From an uncultured Gemmatimonadota bacterium (GTDB lineage Bacteria; Gemmatimonadota; Gemmatimonadetes; Gemmatimonadales; Gemmatimonadaceae): 17,105 nt of DNA. The notes under the pieces were generated by a model. It saw only the letters and a list, made by a program, of their open reading frames with translations. It made no database searches and was not told the origin of the DNA. The stretch spans positions 1-17,105 of the forward strand of contig CAIVJV010000043.1 of the NCBI GenBank assembly GCA_903906325.1, read 5' to 3'. This document shows, piece after piece, positions 7,444 to 14,087 of this stretch. Position 1 is the stretch's first letter. Every line of letters begins with the position of its first letter. Position numbers and translations under genes: made by a program.

Positions 7444-7511
7444 GACGCCGCTCCCGTCAGTGAGGGACGGCAGAACGATCGGCGGTCGGTGTATCACTCC
7501 GCTGTCGGAGC

Positions 7512-7552
7512 GGTCACGGGTTGGTCACGGGATCAGTGGCGTTTCGTACCGT
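7512..7552 (+). promoter_or_regulatory. PHO-box-like direct repeat with candidate -10
   Basis: Two 11-bp direct repeats, GGTCACGGGTT (7512-7522) and GGTCACGGGAT (7523-7533), differ at one base. The one-helical-turn period and the GTCA core match the layout of PhoB/PhoP boxes (CTGTCAT units in enterics, G[GT]TCAY units in Streptomyces). The second unit covers the -35 position of a candidate plus-strand -10, TACCGT (7547-7552), which is how Pho activators usually sit. The -10 would serve the GT4 gene at 7617; the same repeat is 69 bp upstream of the divergent phosphodiesterase start. The binding protein is inferred. Confidence 0.4.
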
Positions 7553-7578
7553 CGCAGTGGGGAAGCCGTTACCTCGTC

Positions 7579-7594
7579 GTCACGAGTCGGTGAC
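7579..7594. promoter_or_regulatory. Inverted repeat GTCAC-N6-GTGAC, candidate operator
   Basis: The sequence GTCACGAGTCGGTGAC has perfect 5-bp arms whose centres are 11 bp apart. It shares the GTCAC core with the direct repeats 50 bp to the left and lies 22 bp before the GT4 start. It could be a second site for the same regulator or a dimer operator for another one. Short arms make this a weak call. Confidence 0.3.
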
Positions 7595-7616
7595 ATAGCA
7601 CACGCACGTTCTCCTC

Positions 7617-8819
7617 ATGCGACTCTTGCTGTGTTCAGACACCTATCCCCCGCAGGTCAATGGGGTGAGCGTGGTGACGGCCATGATGGTGGAGGGGTTG
7701 CGAGCGCGCGGGTGGCAGTGCGCGACGATCGTGCCGGCGTATCCCTCGGCGTCCCCGTCGGCAGGGTTGCTCGCCCCAAGGGGTGAGCGTTTCGCGCTCC
7801 CGTCCGTCCGCATGCCGCTCTATCCCGCCTTACGGTTTCCCTGGCCGTCCGCTGGATTGGTACGCGAGGCATTCGCCGCCTGGGCACCACAGCTCGTGTT
7901 CTGTGCGACGGAATTCGTGATCGGTCGGCTCGCCGCCGCCGAGGCGCGGCGACGTGGGATCCCGCTCTGCACCGCCTTTCATACCGACTTCGGTCGCTAT
8001 GCAGAGGCCTATGGGATGCCGTGGATGCGCAGGGCCATCGAGTCGAACATCGCCGCCTTCCATCGTCGGGCTGCGCTCACCCTCACCCCGTCGCAACCGG
8101 CACGGGCCACGCTCAAGGCCTCCGGGGTGGAACATGTCGAGGTCTGGGGGCGTGGAATCGAACCGGCTCGGTTCACACCGACCCGACGGTCCATGGCCCT
8201 CCGAGAGGCGCTGTCCCTGGGCTCGGCCTTCACCTTCCTTTATGTCGGGCGCTTGGCGCCGGAGAAGAATATCAGCGTGGTCCTCCGTGCCTTTCGCGCC
8301 TTGGCCGGCTCTGTCGCGCCTGGGACCGTGCGCCTGATCATCGCCGGGGACGGCCCCAGTCTCCCGGCGCTGCGGCGCCAGGCAGGTCCAGGAGTGACCT
8401 TCTTGGGCCCGCTCGAGCGGGATCACGATCTCCCGACCCTCTTCGCGAGTTGTGATGCCTTCGTGTTCGGCTCGACGACGGAGACCTTGGGTTTGGTGGT
8501 CCTCGAAGCGATGGCTTCGGGATTGCCGGTCATCGCCGTTCCCGAAGGTGGCGTGGGGGATCATCTCCGCGACGAGGTGAATGGGCTCGCCTTCCCTGCC
8601 GGTGACAGAGCGGCCTGCCTCGCCGCGATGTGTCGGTTGGTGCGGGACCGAGGGCTCCGTGAGCGGTTGCGGGCCGGGGCCCTGCAGACCGTCGCGCCCT
8701 TGAGCTGGTCGGCTGAGCTGGATCGGCTCGACGTCCGGTTCCGTTCCCTGGTCAGCGCGGCCCCCACCGCGCATGCGCTCGCCGCACCAACGGGTGCAGC
8801 GGCTGTCGCTTCGGTTTGA
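7617..8819 (+). CDS. GT4 glycosyltransferase, MgtA/SqdX-like (copy 2)
   Basis: The 400-residue GT-B glycosyltransferase is paralogous to the one encoded at 4831-6057. It opens SDTYPPQVNGVSVVTAMM (7-24), then has AFHTDFGRYAEAYG (120-133) in the acceptor domain. The shared block WGRGIEPARFTPTRRS (177-192) parallels the other copy almost residue for residue. The donor domain has GRLAPEK (211-217), GDGP (244-247) and the EX7E pair Glu289/Glu297 in TTETLGLVVLEAMASG. It is transcribed away from the phosphodiesterase, PAP2 and GT4 operon across a 173-bp spacer carrying possible operators. There is no Shine-Dalgarno sequence before the ATG; the upstream bases are TTCTCCTC. The alanine-rich last 20 or so residues lie where the convergent SET gene overlaps by 68 bp and look unconserved. 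Two related GT4 enzymes could add successive sugars to one lipid, which is an inference. Confidence 0.88.
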   Translation: MRLLLCSDTYPPQVNGVSVVTAMMVEGLRARGWQCATIVPAYPSASPSAGLLAPRGERFALPSVRMPLYPALRFPWPSAGLVREAFAAWAPQLVFCATEFVIGRLAAAEARRRGIPLCTAFHTDFGRYAEAYGMPWMRRAIESNIAAFHRRAALTLTPSQPARATLKASGVEHVEVWGRGIEPARFTPTRRSMALREALSLGSAFTFLYVGRLAPEKNISVVLRAFRALAGSVAPGTVRLIIAGDGPSLPALRRQAGPGVTFLGPLERDHDLPTLFASCDAFVFGSTTETLGLVVLEAMASGLPVIAVPEGGVGDHLRDEVNGLAFPAGDRAACLAAMCRLVRDRGLRERLRAGALQTVAPLSWSAELDRLDVRFRSLVSAAPTAHALAAPTGAAAVASV

Positions 8820-9261
8820 GGATCGATCCCCGACACGTCTTCGCCTCACACAAACAGGGGAAGCGCCGCTTCCGCGCCGGGGTGTGCGGCTCGTCGAGCT
8901 CGATCGCATAGTCGTAGGCGAGCTCCTCGCCCGGCCGGATATCGCGGACCGCGACGATCCACATCCGGTCGCCGTAGGCGATCGGTTCGCAGTTGGGTGC
9001 GCAGGAGTGATTGATGAAGCGCGCCGCGTTGCCGCCCACATTCGCGTCGATCACGCGGTCGTCATCGAGCGTGAGGAGATAGGTGTGCTCCGGCTCCTCG
9101 GCTCCGTCGGGGAGGGTGGGATAGCGCCGCTCCCCTTCCGCCTCGCTGATCAGCTCACCGGTGTATTCGATGATGCGGGTACCGGCGGGGATCCGCGCCA
9201 CCGCGAAGACACCACGGCCATGGCGCGCGGAGCGCCGCACGACCCAGGGACGGCACGCCAT
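8752..9261 (-). CDS. SET-domain protein lysine methyltransferase with post-SET motif
   Basis: This 169-residue protein is essentially a stand-alone SET domain, a fold that methylates lysine side chains with S-adenosylmethionine. SRHGRGVFA-like SARHGRGVFA (11-20) and EYTGELIS (32-39) open the domain. The knot motifs RFINHSCAPN (81-90) and GEELAYDY (111-118, catalytic Tyr) are intact. A post-SET zinc motif C136-x-C138-x4-C143 follows and, together with Cys87 of NHSC, would form the usual zinc site. The C-terminus is basic. The gene starts one base after the lon stop (TGA-c-ATG), so it is probably co-transcribed and translationally coupled with lon. It overlaps the convergent GT4 gene by 68 bp. 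Bacterial SET proteins are known (for example in Chlamydia) but uncommon, and the target here, whether a DNA-binding protein, a ribosomal protein or Lon itself, is unknown. Confidence 0.9.
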   Translation of the reverse strand: MACRPWVVRRSARHGRGVFAVARIPAGTRIIEYTGELISEAEGERRYPTLPDGAEEPEHTYLLTLDDDRVIDANVGGNAARFINHSCAPNCEPIAYGDRMWIVAVRDIRPGEELAYDYAIELDEPHTPARKRRFPCLCEAKTCRGSILKPKRQPLHPLVRRAHARWGPR

Positions 9262-9262
9262 G

Positions 9263-11695
9263 TCAGGATGCCGGTGGTGCGTCAGCGATCGTCGCCGCCA
9301 CGTCGTCGAAGAGGGGGAGATCCTCGGCCATCGCGTTCGGGCGCGCGGGGAGGAGCATCACCTCCACCACCTCGTCCATGGTCGAGGCGAAGTGCACCTG
9401 GAGCACACTCCGCACCTCGTCGGGGAGCTCCCGGAGGTCCTTCCGGTTCGCCGCCGGCAAGACCACGGTGCGCAGCCCCGCGCGATACGCGGCGAGGACC
9501 TTCTCCTTCACCCCGCCGATCTCGAGCACCTTCCCGCGGAGCGTCACTTCGCCGGTGACCGCGACGTCACGCCGCACCGGCCGTCGGCTCATCACACTCG
9601 CGATCGCGAGCGTCACCGCGACACCGGCGCTGGGGCCATCCTTCGGCACGGAGCCGGCCGGGAAGTGCACGTGGAGGTCACTCGCGCGCATCTCGGGGTC
9701 GGCCACGCGGAGCTGCCGTGCCCGTGAGCGCACATAGGAGCTCGCGGCATCGACCGACTCGCGCATCACGTCGCCGAGTTGGCCGGTGACGATGAGCTTC
9801 CCGGTGCCGGGCATGCGAAGCGCTTCGATGGTCATGAGCTCGCCGCCGTTGGCGGTCCAGGCGAGCCCGGTCACCGTCCCGACCTCCGGTTCCTGTTCCG
9901 CCGCCTCCGGTGCCCACCGCGGCGGTCCCAACACCTCCTCGACCCGTTCGGCGTCGAGGACCCATGCGCCCCCCTCGCCCTCCGCCTTCCGCTTGGCCCG
10001 CCGCCGCATCAGCGTCGCGAGCTGCCGCTCGAAGGTGCGGAGTCCCGCCTCCCGCGCGTAGCGGTCGGCGATGAGTGAGAGCACCTCGTCGGTGAACTGG
10101 AGGTCACGGTCGGTGATCCCATGCGACTCGAAGAGGCGCGGGAGGAGATAGCGCCAGGCGATCTCGACCTTCTCCTCCACGGTGTAGCCGGCGATGCGGA
10201 TCACCTCGAGGCGGTCCCGCAGCGCATGCGGGATGTCGAAGAGATTGTTCGCCGTGCAGATGAAGAGGGCGCTCGAGAGATCGAACGGGAGATTGAGATA
10301 GTGATCGGTGAAGGTCGCGTTCTGCGCGGGATCCAACACCTCGAGCATCGCCGCCGTCGGATCCCCACCCGCCCCCCCGCCGGTCATCTTGTCGATCTCG
10401 TCGATCATCAGCACGGGATCGTTCACCTGGACGCGTCGCATCGCCTGGATCAAGAGGCCGGGGAGCGAACCCACGTAGGTGCGCCGATGCCCGCGGATCT
10501 CCGCCTCGTCCCGCACGCCGCCCACGGAGATCCGATAGAACGCGCGACCGAGGCTCTGTGCGATCGCCTCGCCGAGCGAGGTCTTGCCGGTGCCCGGCGG
10601 CCCGACGAAGCAGAGGATCGGCGCGCCGGGATCGCGCCCTGCGTCGCCTCGGAGCTGGCGCACCGCGAGGTACTCGAGGATGCGGTCCTTCACCTCGCGG
10701 AGCCCGTAGTGGCGGCCGTCGAGCGCCGCCTCGACGCGTTCGAGGGTGATGGCCTCGGCGCCCGTCCGAGGCTGCCAGGGGAGGGTGAGCACCCACTCGA
10801 GGTAATTGCGCAGCACCTGATGTTCGCTCGACGCCGAGGAGAGGGCGCGGAGCCGATCGAGTTCCCGGCGCGCCTCCGTGGCGACCGCCTCGGGGAGCGC
10901 CGCCGCCTCGATCCGGCGCGACAGCTCGGTGAGGTCGCGATCCCCGACCTCGGCCTCGCCGAGCTCCGCCTTGATCGCCTGCAGCTGCTGGCGCAGGAAG
11001 AACTCGCGATGGTGGCGGTCGATGCGTCGCTCGGTCTCCTGGCGCACCTCGTGGTGGACCGTCGCCCGGGCCTCCTCGCGCTCGAAGCGCTCGGCGAGAT
11101 AGGCGAGGCGTTGGTGGACGTCGAGCCGTTGCAGCGCCTCATCCTTCTCGGCGGCGCGGAGGGCGCCGCGGGCGGCCGCGAGATCGGCGAAGCGCCCCGG
11201 GCGCGTCACCTCGCGGCGCAGCAAGCCAGCGAGCTCCGCCGGGAAGTTCTCGTCGCGCTCGGCCCGGGCATCGGCGGCGAGGAGGATCCGGTGCATCAGC
11301 TCGCGAGCGGCCTCGGTCTCGGGCGCCGTCTCGTCGGCCGGCCGCACCGTGGCCCGCGCGAAGCCCGCGCCGGCCTCGCGCACCACCCCCGTGATGGTCA
11401 CCCGGGAGAGCCCCTCCAGGGTGACCTGCTGCAGGCCGTCCACGGGTGGGCGCCGATCGGTCAGCCGGGCCACGACACCGACCCGCCCGACGGCGCGCCC
11501 CTCGCCCCCCGGCCCCTCCTCGTGGGTCAGGGCGCAGCAGACGAGCGCCCCCTCCTCCGGGTGGGCCGCTAGGAGGGCCTGATTCTCCCCCGACCCGATC
11601 TGGACCGCGATCCGCCCGCGCGGGAAGACCAGCGTCGAGCGGAGGGCGAGGAGGGGGAGGGCGTCCTGGGCGTCGGGCGACGGGGTCTCGGGCAC
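9263..11695 (-). CDS. lon: ATP-dependent protease Lon (LonA type)
   Basis: The 810-residue product is the cytoplasmic hexameric AAA+ serine protease that degrades misfolded and regulatory proteins. The N-terminal LON substrate domain begins LPLLALRSTLVFPRGRIAVQ (13-32), followed by a coiled-coil-rich region (about 180-290). The ATPase has Walker A GPPGTGKT (365-372), Walker B VLMIDEID (428-435) and sensor TANN (481-484). The protease domain has the catalytic pair Ser689 in PKDGPSAG and Lys732 in GGVKEK. Its length is normal for LonA and all key residues are present. The start is a GTG at 11695, chosen because it leaves a normal 12-residue lead before the LON domain. There is no ribosome site; a -10-like TACATT lies 6 bp upstream. 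The SET gene follows after 1 bp. ffh is divergent, across 134 bp. Confidence 0.97.
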   Translation of the reverse strand: MPETPSPDAQDALPLLALRSTLVFPRGRIAVQIGSGENQALLAAHPEEGALVCCALTHEEGPGGEGRAVGRVGVVARLTDRRPPVDGLQQVTLEGLSRVTITGVVREAGAGFARATVRPADETAPETEAARELMHRILLAADARAERDENFPAELAGLLRREVTRPGRFADLAAARGALRAAEKDEALQRLDVHQRLAYLAERFEREEARATVHHEVRQETERRIDRHHREFFLRQQLQAIKAELGEAEVGDRDLTELSRRIEAAALPEAVATEARRELDRLRALSSASSEHQVLRNYLEWVLTLPWQPRTGAEAITLERVEAALDGRHYGLREVKDRILEYLAVRQLRGDAGRDPGAPILCFVGPPGTGKTSLGEAIAQSLGRAFYRISVGGVRDEAEIRGHRRTYVGSLPGLLIQAMRRVQVNDPVLMIDEIDKMTGGGAGGDPTAAMLEVLDPAQNATFTDHYLNLPFDLSSALFICTANNLFDIPHALRDRLEVIRIAGYTVEEKVEIAWRYLLPRLFESHGITDRDLQFTDEVLSLIADRYAREAGLRTFERQLATLMRRRAKRKAEGEGGAWVLDAERVEEVLGPPRWAPEAAEQEPEVGTVTGLAWTANGGELMTIEALRMPGTGKLIVTGQLGDVMRESVDAASSYVRSRARQLRVADPEMRASDLHVHFPAGSVPKDGPSAGVAVTLAIASVMSRRPVRRDVAVTGEVTLRGKVLEIGGVKEKVLAAYRAGLRTVVLPAANRKDLRELPDEVRSVLQVHFASTMDEVVEVMLLPARPNAMAEDLPLFDDVAATIADAPPAS

Positions 11696-11701
11696 GGTCC
11701 A

Positions 11702-11707
11702 AATGTA
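11702..11707 (-). promoter_or_regulatory. Candidate -10 element of lon
   Basis: On the minus strand TACATT (four of six matches to TATAAT) lies 6 bp before the GTG start of lon. Transcription from it would begin at or next to the G of GTG, giving a leaderless message. I find no good -35 at 16-18 bp, so the call is weak. Confidence 0.25.
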
Positions 11708-11790
11708 CGATGGGTCTTCCCCGGCAGGGGGCTCGGATCGGTGGGGGAGGTCGGGGCCGGGCGGGGGGGCCGAACCCTACGGTCCGACCC

Positions 11791-11819
11791 TTGGCTCACG
11801 CGGTCCAAGTCCCTATGTT
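11791..11819 (+). promoter_or_regulatory. Candidate sigma-70-type promoter of ffh
   Basis: TTGGCT (11791-11796), a 17-bp spacer and TATGTT (11814-11819) give four of six matches to each consensus hexamer at ideal spacing, in an otherwise very GC-rich spacer. Transcription would begin near 11826, only a few bases before the ATG at 11830. The -10 includes the alternative ATG at 11815, which argues against that codon being the start. Confidence 0.5.
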
Positions 11820-11829
11820 TCAAGGCTCT

Positions 11830-13131
11830 ATGTTCCAAGAGCTGTCCGAGAAGCTGGAAGCCACCTTCGCACGGTTGCGCGGGCGCGGCGTCCTCACCGA
11901 GGCCGACATCAAGGAAGGGCTCCGCGAGGTGCGGCGGGTCCTCCTCGAGGCCGACGTCAGCTTCCAACTCACGCGCGAGTTCCTCGAGCGGGTCGAGCGG
12001 CGCGCCGTCGGGGTCACGCAGCTCAAGAGCATCCAGCCGGCGCAGCAGCTCGTGAAGATCGTCTACGACGAGCTCACGCTGATGCTCGGCGAGCGGAAGG
12101 AAGGGCTCCGGATGTCGACCCTCCCGCCGACCGTCATCCTGATGGTCGGGCTACAGGGCTCGGGGAAGACGACCACCGCGGCCAAGTTGGCGCGGCGATT
12201 GAAGGGGGAGGGACGGCCGACGCGCCTCGTGGCGGCGGACGTCTATCGCCCGGCGGCGATCGATCAGCTCGAGACCTTGGGGCGCGACCTCGAGGTCCCG
12301 GTCTACGCCGATCGCTCCACCACCGATGTGGTCCGCATCGCGCGGGCCGGGGTGGAGGAGGCGCGGAAGGGGCGGGATCGCGTGGTCATCATCGACACCG
12401 CGGGTCGCCTGCAGATCGATGCGTCGATGATGGACGAGCTGCGCCGCGTGAAGGCGGCGGTGCAGCCCGATGAGATCCTCCTCGTCGCCGATGGGATGAC
12501 GGGGCAGGATGCGGTGCGGATCGCGCAGGGATTCAACGACGCGTTGGGCGTCACCGGCGTGGTCCTCACCAAGATGGATGGCGACGCGCGCGGTGGCGCG
12601 GCGCTCTCGATCTATGGGGTCACCAAGACGCCGATCAAGTACATCGGCGTGGGGGAGAAGCCCGACGCGCTCGAGGAGTTCCATCCCGATCGCATGGCGG
12701 GGCGGATCCTCCAGCAGGGCGACGTCCTCACGCTGGTGGAGAAGGCGCAGGCCACGTTCGATGCGGACGAGGCCAAGCGACTCGAGAAGAAGGTGCGCAA
12801 GGAGGGGATGGACCTGCAGGACTTCCTCGGCGCGATGAAGCAGATGCAGAAGCTGGGGTCGATGCAGAACATCCTGCGGATGATCCCGGGTGTGAATAGC
12901 AAGATGTTGGCGCAGGCGAGTCAGGCCGACCCGCGACGGATCAAGCACGCCGAGGCGATCGTCCTCTCGATGACGATGGCGGAGCGGCGGGATCCCGCGT
13001 TGCTCAACGGCTCGCGCCGCGCCCGGGTCGCGAAGGGCGCGGGACGGCCCGTGAGCGAGGTGAATCGCCTGTTGGAGCAGTTCCGTGAGATGCAGAAGAT
13101 GATGAAGCGGATGGCCGGCGCCCGGCGCTGA
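11830..13131 (+). CDS. ffh: Signal recognition particle GTPase Ffh (SRP54)
   Basis: The 433-residue product binds 4.5S RNA and signal sequences and, with FtsY, delivers ribosome-nascent chains to the membrane. The N domain is a helical bundle (about 1-95). The G domain has G1 GLQGSGKTT (107-115), DVYRPAA (137-143), G3 DTAGR (189-193) and G4 TKMD (247-250). The methionine-rich M domain (about 300-433) contains the RNA-binding stretch SRRARVAKGAGR (395-406). The start at 11830 gives MFQELSEKLEATF, matching the usual MF-x2-L-x2-L beginning. An ATG at 11815 would add five residues (MFQGS) but lies in the predicted -10 box. The reading frame is open for far longer upstream, only as antisense of lon. 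rpsP follows after 94 bp, the common SRP and S16 order. Confidence 0.97.
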   Translation: MFQELSEKLEATFARLRGRGVLTEADIKEGLREVRRVLLEADVSFQLTREFLERVERRAVGVTQLKSIQPAQQLVKIVYDELTLMLGERKEGLRMSTLPPTVILMVGLQGSGKTTTAAKLARRLKGEGRPTRLVAADVYRPAAIDQLETLGRDLEVPVYADRSTTDVVRIARAGVEEARKGRDRVVIIDTAGRLQIDASMMDELRRVKAAVQPDEILLVADGMTGQDAVRIAQGFNDALGVTGVVLTKMDGDARGGAALSIYGVTKTPIKYIGVGEKPDALEEFHPDRMAGRILQQGDVLTLVEKAQATFDADEAKRLEKKVRKEGMDLQDFLGAMKQMQKLGSMQNILRMIPGVNSKMLAQASQADPRRIKHAEAIVLSMTMAERRDPALLNGSRRARVAKGAGRPVSEVNRLLEQFREMQKMMKRMAGARR

Positions 13132-13206
13132 CCGTTCGTGGCAGGACCCGAGTGCGGCCCGGGGGTTCCGGGTACGCGATGAGCTCGGCGCAGGACCACC
13201 CCACCC

Positions 13207-13220
13207 GATCCTGGAGGATC
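13207..13220 (+). promoter_or_regulatory. rpsP ribosome binding site inside a small hairpin
   Basis: GGAGGA (13213-13218) is the strongest Shine-Dalgarno sequence in the window and lies 7 bp before the rpsP ATG. It is embedded in the perfect palindrome GATCCTGGAGGATC, which can fold as GATCC, loop TGGA, GGATC and would partly mask the site. Regulatory use is inferred. Confidence 0.45.
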
Positions 13221-13225
13221 ATCGC

Positions 13226-13531
13226 ATGGCCGTTCGTATCCGTCTCCGTCGTCAGGGCCGCACCAAGTCGCCCACCTATCGCATCGTCGTGGCCGATGGC
13301 CGCTCGCCGCGCGACGGCAAGTTCATCGAGATCCTCGGGCAGTACGCCCCCCGCTCGGGTGAGCAGGCGCTCCAGCTCAAGGTCGATCGCGCCAACTACT
13401 GGCTCGACAACGGTGCGCAGCCGTCGGACACCGTCCGCTCGCTCCTCCGCAAGGCGGGGGTGCTCAAGGCGCGGCACGAGGCACGTCTCGCGTCGAAGCT
13501 CGCTGGGTCCGCGGTGCCGGTGAAGGAGTGA
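13226..13531 (+). CDS. rpsP: Ribosomal protein bS16
   Basis: This 101-residue protein is the small-subunit ribosomal protein bS16, which binds 16S rRNA early in 30S assembly. The N-terminal MAVRIRLRRQGRTKSPTYRIV is the family signature, followed by DGRSPRDGKFIEILGQYAP and YWLDNGAQPSDTVRSLLRKAGV. Its size is normal, with a slightly longer C-terminal tail. A strong GGAGGA ribosome site fixes the start. The rimM start lies 4 bp after the stop. In many bacteria a small KH-domain gene (khpA) sits between rpsP and rimM; it is absent here. Confidence 0.98.
   Translation: MAVRIRLRRQGRTKSPTYRIVVADGRSPRDGKFIEILGQYAPRSGEQALQLKVDRANYWLDNGAQPSDTVRSLLRKAGVLKARHEARLASKLAGSAVPVKE
13523..13528 (+). promoter_or_regulatory. 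Ribosome binding site fixing the GTG start of rimM
   Basis: AAGGAG within the last codons of rpsP lies 7 bp before the GTG at 13536, which supports GTG as the true start and couples rimM translation to rpsP. Confidence 0.65.
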
Positions 13532-13535
13532 CCGC

Positions 13536-14087
13536 GTGACGCTCCCCGACTGCGCGAGTGTCGCGCGGGTCCGCCGGCCGCATGGCGTGCGGGGAGAGAT
13601 CGCGATCGAGGCGTTGACCGACGAGCCGGAGGCGATCCTCGCCGCCGGCCGTCGGCTTTTTCAGGGGACCCCCGATGGGGCCCTCTGGCTGGATCCACGC
13701 ACGCGGCAGCCCCGCGCGCTCCAGGTGACCCAGCTCCGGGCCGTGCACGAGGGCTGGCTCCTCACCCTCGCGGAGATCACCGACCGGACCGAGGCGGAGA
13801 AGTGGAATGGACGGCATCTCCTCGTCCCGGTGGCGGAGCTCTCCGAGCCGGAGGAAGGGGAGGTCTTCACCCATGAGCTCATCGGGATGACGCTCATCGA
13901 TGCGGGGACGGGCACCGAGGTCGGCGAGGTGACCGAGGTCTTCGAATTGCCGCAGGGGTTGCTGCTCGAATTCCGCGGCCCACGCGGGACGCATGCGGTG
14001 CCGTTCGTGGAGGAGTTCGTCGACACGGTCGATCGCGAGGGGCGCCGGATCACGGTGCGACTCCCCGAGGGGTTGCTGGAGCTCTGA
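13536..14087 (+). CDS. rimM: 16S rRNA processing/ribosome maturation factor RimM
   Basis: The 183-residue product helps 30S maturation around the 16S head and binds ribosomal protein S19. The N-terminal RimM domain carries the signature RRPHGVRGEIAIEALTD (13-29). The C-terminal PRC-barrel runs from about residue 105 (EVFTHELIGMTLIDAGTG) and includes VPFVEEFVDTVD. Its length is typical. It starts with GTG, supported by AAGGAG 7 bp upstream. Its TGA shares the A with the ATG of trmD (TGATG), so the two are translationally coupled. Position between rpsP and trmD is the conserved order. Confidence 0.96.
   Translation: MTLPDCASVARVRRPHGVRGEIAIEALTDEPEAILAAGRRLFQGTPDGALWLDPRTRQPRALQVTQLRAVHEGWLLTLAEITDRTEAEKWNGRHLLVPVAELSEPEEGEVFTHELIGMTLIDAGTGTEVGEVTEVFELPQGLLLEFRGPRGTHAVPFVEEFVDTVDREGRRITVRLPEGLLEL

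Noticed and set aside
7497..7510. Small hairpin CTCCG-CTGT-CGGAG as a terminator
   Set aside because: It is only a 5-bp stem in a divergent promoter region with no gene ending nearby and no U-tract.
7830..9041. Minus-strand open frame of about 400 codons
   Set aside because: It is a mirror of the GT4 and SET genes with no recognisable domain and Arg/Pro-rich composition.
10121..11572. Long plus-strand open frame of 483 codons
   Set aside because: It is antisense to the fully conserved lon gene; long antisense frames are expected in GC-rich codon usage.
11815..11829. ATG at 11815 as the ffh start
   Set aside because: It lies in the predicted -10 box and adds an atypical five-residue lead; MFQELSEKLE from 11830 matches the family N-terminus.
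13532..13535. Expected khpA (KH-domain) gene between rpsP and rimM
   Set aside because: The gap is only 4 bp, so the gene is absent from this position.
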